DNA of 52,902 nt, from contig MU270057.1 in the NCBI GenBank assembly GCA_021432635.1, positions 555,412 through 608,313 of the forward strand, in the 5' to 3' direction. Made by a program: the position numbers and the translations under genes. Shown piece by piece: positions 46,717 to 52,902 of the stretch. The notes below the pieces were generated by a model, which was given only the letters and a program-made list of their open reading frames with translations, did no database searches and was not told the DNA's origin. Origin of the DNA: Thozetella sp. PMI_491. Its lineage: Eukaryota > Ascomycota > Sordariomycetes > Chaetosphaeriales > Chaetosphaeriaceae. Within the stretch, counting starts at the first letter, position 1. Each line of letters opens with the position of its first letter.

Positions 46717-46800
46717 TGACCTCAGTGGGAGTTGAACCCTCAAACTTACGGTTCCTTACAAGCCCCGTTACGACGGCTACCCAACTAAGCCGTATGCACG
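46717..46800 (-). other. tRNA-like sequence with pol III A and B boxes, probably a relic
   Basis: On the minus strand CGGCTTAGTTGG matches the A box at 11 of 12 positions and GGTTCAACTCC matches the B box exactly, in tRNA-like spacing. A D-arm (GGCT...AGCC) can be drawn. The T-arm has four of five pairs, but the acceptor and anticodon stems do not pair. This suggests a decayed tRNA gene or a tRNA-derived SINE head, not a working tRNA. Confidence 0.4.
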
Positions 46801-47757
46801 TATCCATACTATACCGTATTATCCACTAGCCTCGACCGTAGCCAAACCTATATAGTTGACCACATCTCCACATGTGTGGGCATATAGTCAAGCACGCATG
46901 CTGTTCCAATACAATACGCTCCACTTGCTCGCTCCCATTCTATTTACGCTTATGCTCCCAAATCTCGATCAATCCTTACGCCTTGATCATCATTGTGATC
47001 TGGACGATCAGTTCATTACAACGAGCTATATTTTACCCTCGTACGGCCACAATTGACTCCACAATCGAGCAGTTTCGCTCCTTGCTTGATATCCTCATAC
47101 GGATCCCCGCACGAAGCTCTCGTCGACGATCCGGTCCTCCCTGCGATTCACCAGACCTTACGACATGTTAAACACACGCTCATTCTTTTGCATCCACGTG
47201 ATATAGTGGCCCAGTTGACCACTATATCCATCCACCTGGATCTGTAGCTTCCATTTACCTTCTTCCTTTCTTTAGCTTAGTATTTTGTGCGTTTTCAATA
47301 CACACGGCTACAGATCCGGTTCATCGCCGCCAGCGCCGTGACAAGTAGCTACTAGAGTAACAGACTTGGGAAAGCATACAGAACAACCCCTTTCTATTAT
47401 GTGATATTAAGCCACTACTATATTATCGTATATCTAATATAAGTCTCGATATGAACTTCTCCAGTAGAGATATAAGTTAGATGGCGCGTATACAACGTTG
47501 CCAGGTGAGGGATACAACTGAGGTACTATAATTGTAAGCCTGAAATAGATGAACTTGCTAATCAAACAAATATCATTAGGTTACAAGTTATAGATCAAGG
47601 GACACATGAAGCAAGAGAACCATGTGACATTGAATCTAGAAGACGGGTCTTTGCCAGACTGTAACACTTCCCGATGGATATTTGCATAGCGCCAAGTAGA
47701 AGTATCAGCAGACACACTCTAATGGCACAAAGTTCGAGCAAACTAATAGGCACAGGA
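46801..47757. other. Intergenic region with short hairpins
   Basis: No gene was recognised. Perfect inverted repeats occur at 47200-47228 (GATATAGTGG and its complement, 9-base loop), and an 11-bp pair GGATCTGTAGC/GCTACAGATCC spans about 47238-47318. Either could act in transcript ends, but this is not shown. Confidence 0.45.
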
Positions 47758-49731
47758 TCACAAGGGCTTCTTGAAATCCTGGGCACCATGTTCTTCTTGG
47801 TCATCGACAGCACACGTTAGACCAACTCTCAGTGTCCTTGCAGCCTGAATCATTTCTCTATTCGGAAGTGACCCTAAACATCGCATTTCGGTTGCTGAAT
47901 CTTCCGCCTTAAACTCGCAATGAACCGCAGTGTTCCAAGTCGGATATGATGTAGTCGAAGGTACCCGTGACGTACCGGGCATCATGGCTGTATGCATCAG
48001 TAGAAACAAACAAATAGACAGCGTGAGCCCGCTTAATACCACATAAACGATCAAGGTAGCCCTTCCGACAACAATGCGGTACTGCAGATCGGCTGTGTAT
48101 ATGGGTACATCGGGCGGCGTTGTAATAGCCAGTTCCGCTGAGAGGGCTTGAATCTCACTGGCGTTCGCGGCTGAGGATTGCTGGGTCAGACTCGTCGTCA
48201 TCATAGCTTGGGCGTACACGCTTGGCTGGCCAAAATACATGATTAGAGATAGTATTGACGCCAGAGTGTCGTGGCCACGTGCCACGAACTCGGGATCGCT
48301 GGAGGCGAGGCTCTTTGCGCCCTGGAGGAAACCCCATATATACACCGGGTAGGCGTACAAGGGGAACAGAAGCAACTTTTCGGGCTGCGATAGCATTGGA
48401 ATAAGGCTCTCCAGGCCATCGGTGAAGTTTCCGAAGGCTGCGTGGAGCCCATCAATCATATCCCGGCCAGGTGCTTTAGCGGGCTCCGGAGGACCCGTGG
48501 GCTGGTAAGAGAGAATTGAACCGTTTCGGCGACTATAGGCCACGGATGCATTGACAAAGGACAAGTTCAAGGTGACTTGCCAACCAAGATCTCGGTTCCA
48601 CGTCGTGTTGCTTAAGCAACCGGATTTGGTGCTCACGTCAGGCGGACAGCCCAAGATGCCTGGATTGCATCCTTAGTTTATGTTATGGTATCAGAGCTTG
48701 GGTCGTCACTTACGTGATTGAAGAGAACTTTCTGTCTCATTTCGCAGACACATGGTAAATGCAGAGAAAGGAAATCCGTAAGTACCACATTCGTTATCTT
48801 CAAATATCCACGATGGTTCTCCCTCAACGAAATCAAGCACTAGGCACTGTTGATTCTCGGCGAGTAGGTAATCACTTAACGGCGCAGTGCTGTTGAGCTG
48901 CCTAACTGCATTGTCGATACCGCCAGGTAGCACATAAGTGCGTCGGCATCTCGTGTCTATGGGGTTTAGGGGGCCGCTGCCACAGGCTATAGTAAGATCA
49001 GCGGGATCCGTGATATCGATAGCATAGGCGGTATTCTCAAGGACTAGTCCGTTGACAAGCTGATTACTGACGATACCCATATAAGCAGCGAGCGAGGCGT
49101 TGAATGGCTTCATCCCCCAGCCCAGAACCGGCTGAGCAGCAGCTGATCGTGAGAAGTGCATCTTTGTATTGACATTGCTCATGATTAGAACTCCCAGTAT
49201 CGGAGTTAAGGCCAAGGAGGCCATTCGAATGACACTTGATGCCCGAGTTGTACTGAGCAGTGGCAAGGACCATCCAAATCCCAGCCGTAGGAGGCCTACC
49301 ATTCCGGTGCCTGGATCAAGGCTGAGAGTGCGTAAAAAGGTTGTACCACCTGGTTGCGCTAACAGCAGCCATCGAAGTCTCTCGAAGACGCCTGCAACTG
49401 TGGTCGCCAAGAAGATTCCATTCGCGCCAGACATGATACTGAGCACGAATATCGTCTTGCTGCTAGTCTCGAAGGCGAAGCCAAAGGTGTTGTCAAGCGG
49501 GGCAGAATCGGTGCTATATATGGTTATCAAGATCACAAGAAAGGCGCTGACGAGTGCGCTAGCAAGAATCGACCGTGTTTGCTGGAACGACATGAAGCTA
49601 TGATTAGGCACGATGCGTGTCTCCGTATCTTGCGTGTATCCATGATCTTGTAGGCCCTTCCCCGCAAGCTGCTGGTGGTAACACAGGGACTCTTTGCCAT
49701 TCTCTGTTCCTAGGTCTTGATACATGTTCAA
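47758..49731 (-). CDS. Multi-pass membrane protein with large exposed domain, unknown function
   Basis: Two exons, 49731-48714 and 48659-47758, with a 54-base intron (GTAAGT donor, CCAG acceptor, ACTAAG branch), give 639 residues. Three hydrophobic segments lie in the N-terminal third: about 55-75 (SILASALVSAFLVILITIYS), 92-115, and 168-187. A long region of about 300 residues follows, with several N-glycosylation-type sites (NAS, NST, NET, NTT, NLS, NAS, NGS, NFT) and spaced cysteines, so it is probably outside the cell or in the lumen. A last helix is near 525-548 (TLIVYVVLSGLTLSICLFLLM), followed by a cytosolic tail. This layout is common among uncharacterised fungal membrane proteins (DUF3176-like, by memory only). 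An upstream exon may exist (MSLRDLDLIIG at about 49770), so the start is uncertain. Confidence 0.8.
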
Positions 49732-50742
49732 ATACCAATGATAAGGTCAAGGTCTCGGAGTGACATGTCTTTGGGCTGATGGATTCTGTCGGAGGAGAAA
49801 TGTAGAACATCTTAGGCAGTCCCAGAAACCCTGGAGCTCGGTATTATATGGCTAGAACGTGACACAAAAGTCTACCTATAATAGCGCAAGCAGTAAAGGT
49901 GGGGCAAACGGCCAGCTGAAAGGGTTCGGCTGAACCACGCCTACCAATCAGGTTGTTTGCCTCGGACGAAGTTTCCTCCGATTTTGCCAATACGTAGCAG
50001 TTAGGAGCTAAGATAGTTAAGTAATAGCTGAAGCAAAATTTGCGGCAAGGAACGTGTTTCAATGGTCACTCGTCTGATCTTTGCATACACACTCCCAAAT
50101 CTAGTCTCGAGGCCTTTTGTGGCGTAAAGGTGGATGGTGTTCACGCCCACCACGGCCCTCCCAAAAACTGGATACCTAGATTGGTAGATAATTGTGCTAA
50201 GCTAACAAATATTATGAAGTCACGAGCAATAGACTATCATTGAAGTACCTTCACATAAGGCAATAGAACCACGTGTCATTGAGCCTCAAAGACAGGCTCT
50301 CGCCTTGGATTAGTCACTTTCCGACCTACAGCCAACGAGATTTGAGATAGTATAACAATGAACACGTCTTTGCTTTCCGGAATGCTGTGGGGCTAAGTGC
50401 ATATATCTTCATTTACAGGCTGCATCAACAACACAAGAGTATCCCATCACAGCTCTCGCGCCCAAGACAGCTTCAATACCCTTCCATAACCTTCATTTCT
50501 CTTTTCTTTCTCTCTTCTTTCCAGGCTTAAAACCTAACCTTGCGCCGCCTCCCCTCCGCGCTATCACGATTTCTAATGGAGCCACCATGAGCAACATCAG
50601 CAGGCTTTCTTTACCAACGCAAAGTCTCCAACGGTGTGAAAAAGTAGGATGGCCAGTCTCCGGTTATACAAACTACTAGTAACGTTTATACTGCTCCAAA
50701 TCAAACTCGTTGTTTCATCTCAAGACAAAACTAGCTTGGCCA
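49732..50742. other. Intergenic region with a possible truncated gene start
   Basis: A pyrimidine-rich promoter-like run at about 50500-50525 precedes an ATG at 50587 (MSNISRLSLPTQSLQRCEKV), but the frame stops after about 30 codons. It may be the 5' remnant of a lost gene. Nothing else was recognised. Confidence 0.35.
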
Positions 50743-51057
50743 CTATGCTGATGCCGAAAGCGCCCGCCTCCTGGTTTCGACTCGCGTGGTAACTGGCGCA
50801 GCACCGTCAAGATTCTCCCAGATCAGATCGCTCTCCGCTGTAGACAAGGCAAGATAATACTGATGAAGCAGGGCATCCATCCGCCAAGCAGTAGACTTAT
50901 ACTCCTTCCAGTGCCGCCTTCTTCGAATAGCCGCCACTATTGATTCAAGGAATACACTAATAATGTAAGTTGACCTACATGTCATTCGCCCCCCCCCCTC
51001 TTTCGCCCACCTCAAATCCACACCAGCCATATGGACCATATATAGTAAAACAGCCAC
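50743..51057 (-). CDS. Hypothetical short ORF, unsupported by family
   Basis: A 104-codon frame whose C-terminal half reads like coding sequence (WRMDALLHQYYLALSTAESD, then VETRRRALSASA). The N-terminal half runs through a C-rich repeat shared with 41371-41415 (read as GGG-rich). It has no signal peptide or known domain. It may be the tail of a truncated gene whose start was replaced by repeat sequence, or simply a chance frame. Confidence 0.25.
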   Translation of the reverse strand: MAVLLYMVHMAGVDLRWAKEGGGRMTCRSTYIISVFLESIVAAIRRRRHWKEYKSTAWRMDALLHQYYLALSTAESDLIWENLDGAAPVTTRVETRRRALSASA

Positions 51058-51199
51058 AACTCAGTCAATTTTTACTCTGTGAACGTAAAAACTAGTGCAA
51101 TCTGCTCCTTATACAGTAGCGCGTTTAAACAATATAAGGATACCCGGTAGGATCTTTGTTTTACCGGCGCTAACCACGCCGTGGAGGCTCCACTGTATA

Positions 51200-52650
51200 C
51201 TTGCTGCCAGACTTATCCTCCTCCTTATTAGTAGCTACATTAATATACTCTACTATAGTTAAAGCCTTAACAGTATATTGTATAGGTTCTTTATTATATT
51301 AAGTAAGTATATCGCTAAGAGAGACAAAGTATTTATTTAGATTAGGTATTATAGACTTTCTTTTCCTTGGCTTGGCTAGTTCTAGTTTCTCTTAGAGAGT
51401 AATTAACTCCCTTACTTATATAATAAGTGTAATATTAAGGGTGTTAAGCTTCCTAGTAATCTTCTTTATTATTTAGCGTGCTATAGGGCTTATATCCTTA
51501 TATTATAACAACTGCTAGATATTTATACCACTTTTTAGCGTATTAATACCTAAAAGGAGTAAGGGAGGGGGGGTTATATCCTAAGGTATTAGGCAAATTA
51601 ATACCTATAGGGATATAAGTGGTTTCTGTTTATTAACTAGCTAGAGACTAGTTACTTACTAGCTAGAGAGTATATTTTCTTTTTAAAGGCTAATTATATA
51701 AGCTTTAAAGTATAGCTTAAAGAATCTAAGCTTTTTAATATAATCCTTATCTATACTAGCTATAAGGGTATTTATAAGTGACTAGTATCAAGTTTTAAGA
51801 CTTAAGAAATAGCCTAGATCTAGTAGCTAGGTAACGTAGGAGGTATAAGCAAGTAAGAACAATAGATATATATTATAAAGGAAGTATATAGCAAGGAAGT
51901 CATCTGTCTAATAAGATCTATAACTATCTAATATAAGAAGCTAAACAGTTAAAGGATCCTTAGGGTTAGTTTAAAGGAGGAAGACCTTCTCTAGCTGCTT
52001 AATAGCAATCTTATTACTAGTCTACCTATTATTAGAGACTATTACTTATTAACTAGGGTATTAATAAAGTATCTTATTATAAAACTACTAATCCTAGGCT
52101 TATTTCTCCTTTAGGATTACTAGTAGATTAAGGGATTAACCTCTGGCAGAGATATATTTAATAATAGAGATCTAAGAGTGTGAGGTATTAACCTTAAGGG
52201 GAGTTATAGTCTTTCTAAGGCTAGTTAAGGCCTTAATAACAAGACTATTCCCCCTTTAACCCTCTATAAGGCCCCCTTTGTTAGTATTATATCTATTCTC
52301 TGGGAGGATCTAGTTTATAGTTTTATACAGCTTAAATAACTGGTTAATATTGTTAGGGCATACTGTATTTATCCTGGCTTATTTAGTATAATGACTAAGC
52401 TTTGTTTTAAGGGCTGGCTAGCATTTAAGGAAGTTTATAGTCTATTGCTGGCTAAGAGGATTATTATCCCCCTGACTCGCTAAGATCTGGACTACTAAAG
52501 CATATAGTTAAGAGTGAGTTAGAGTAAAACCAAGGGATTCCTAATGTAAAATCTACTCAACTAGCTGTTCCTTAGCCTCTAGAGATACTCTTTACCAACG
52601 CTAAGCATCCTCCTCGCAAGGGGAGGACCCCTTAAGGCGACTATGGATAG
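51200..52650 (-). mobile_element. Fot1/pogo-type (Tc1/mariner superfamily) transposase relic
   Basis: Reading through stops on the minus strand gives an N-terminal helix-turn-helix segment, EAKEQLVE-x-ILH-ESLGFTLT (about 52590-52530), then INFLKC-PALKTKLS (about 52450-52390), like the W..FL.RHP.LK..... of pogo transposases. Further on comes a DDE region with LLIIDSY near 51940-51910 (normally LL.LDGH.SH). After it come AYTSYVT and LLDLGYFLSLKT near 51860-51800 (normally PPH.SH.LQPLDVGCF.PLK). CAG and TGG codons have become TAG, and the DG of the active site is changed, so it is dead by RIP. Terminal repeats were not found. Confidence 0.8.
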
Positions 52651-52902
52651 TACTCCGGGGGATCTTCCAGGTCTGGCTTGCCTTACAGACTGGCGTGCTA
52701 TCGTCAATATCAGCAACGGCCGAAGAGAAATCTGAACTAGAGTAAGAAGCTATAAGAGTAATGAAAAGATTATAATTCTAACGAGCTACTTGCTGTATCG
52801 ATCGAGCGCGTGGATCTTATATAGTGGTGGTTGGTATCAAGGGGGTGAGGGAGAGACGCGTCGGCGCGTTGGTATGTAAGGGTGGGCGAAAGAGGGGGGG
52901 GG
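52651..52902. other. Less-mutated flank to the window end
   Basis: GC rises again, with a G-rich end (GAAAGAGGGGGGGG). It may be the 5' flank of the pogo relic. No gene was recognised. Confidence 0.4.

Noticed and set aside
47053..47247. Short plus-strand frames near 46856-47247
   Set aside because: Overlapping frames of low complexity with no family and no splice signals.

Overview
The window looks like a piece of a filamentous ascomycete (Pezizomycotina) genome with a two-compartment structure. Gene islands of balanced base composition have short GT-AG introns (52 to 96 bases) with CTAAC-like branch sites. They alternate with very AT-rich blocks in which transposons are riddled with stop codons by C-to-T and G-to-A changes, the signature of repeat-induced point mutation (RIP). 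The gene content (plant cell wall hydrolases, small secreted cysteine-rich proteins, a UstYa-type oxidase) fits a plant-associated or plant-decaying fungus. I do not assign a species.

Layout. 1-9420 is RIP-degraded repeat: a copia reverse-transcriptase/RNase H relic, higher-order tandem repeats, a reversed Ty3/gypsy end with a younger solo LTR inside its LTR, and a hAT transposase relic. 9420-11130 is an F-box gene on the minus strand. 11340-12340 is a patchwork of short GC-rich repeats and LTR pieces, followed by a broken tyrosinase fragment (12482-12841). 13977-18933 is a gene island: a UbiA/MenA-like prenyltransferase, a small four-helix membrane protein, and two small secreted cysteine-rich proteins, one of which (17455-18027) I had to assemble from three exons. 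18950-28560 is AT-rich and contains a structurally complete 7.7-kb chromovirus (20054-27760) with LTRs, target duplication and relic domains. 28586-29018 is a MITE with 75-bp terminal inverted repeats.

29328-49731 is the main gene island. A secreted peptide with repeated Tyr-Met motifs (29432-29866) is divergent from a four-exon UstYa-family gene (30459-31391). Two solo LTRs with exact 5-bp target duplications lie beyond it. Then, all on the minus strand, come a GH5_7-type mannanase, a secreted tyrosinase, a GH12 glucanase, a broken SGNH-hydrolase/FN3 gene, a CE1-type esterase and a 639-residue membrane protein. 51060-52650 is a RIP-degraded Fot1/pogo transposase.

The secreted peptide, UstYa protein and tyrosinase are the three kinds of gene that define dikaritin-type fungal RiPP clusters, so 29.4-37.2 kb is the best candidate for an undescribed system. 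The peptide has only one clear Kex2-like site, and the tyrosinase is separated from the pair by solo LTRs and a mannanase, so this remains a hypothesis. The four wall-degrading genes (mannanase, glucanase, SGNH hydrolase, esterase) form a loose carbohydrate-degrading group.
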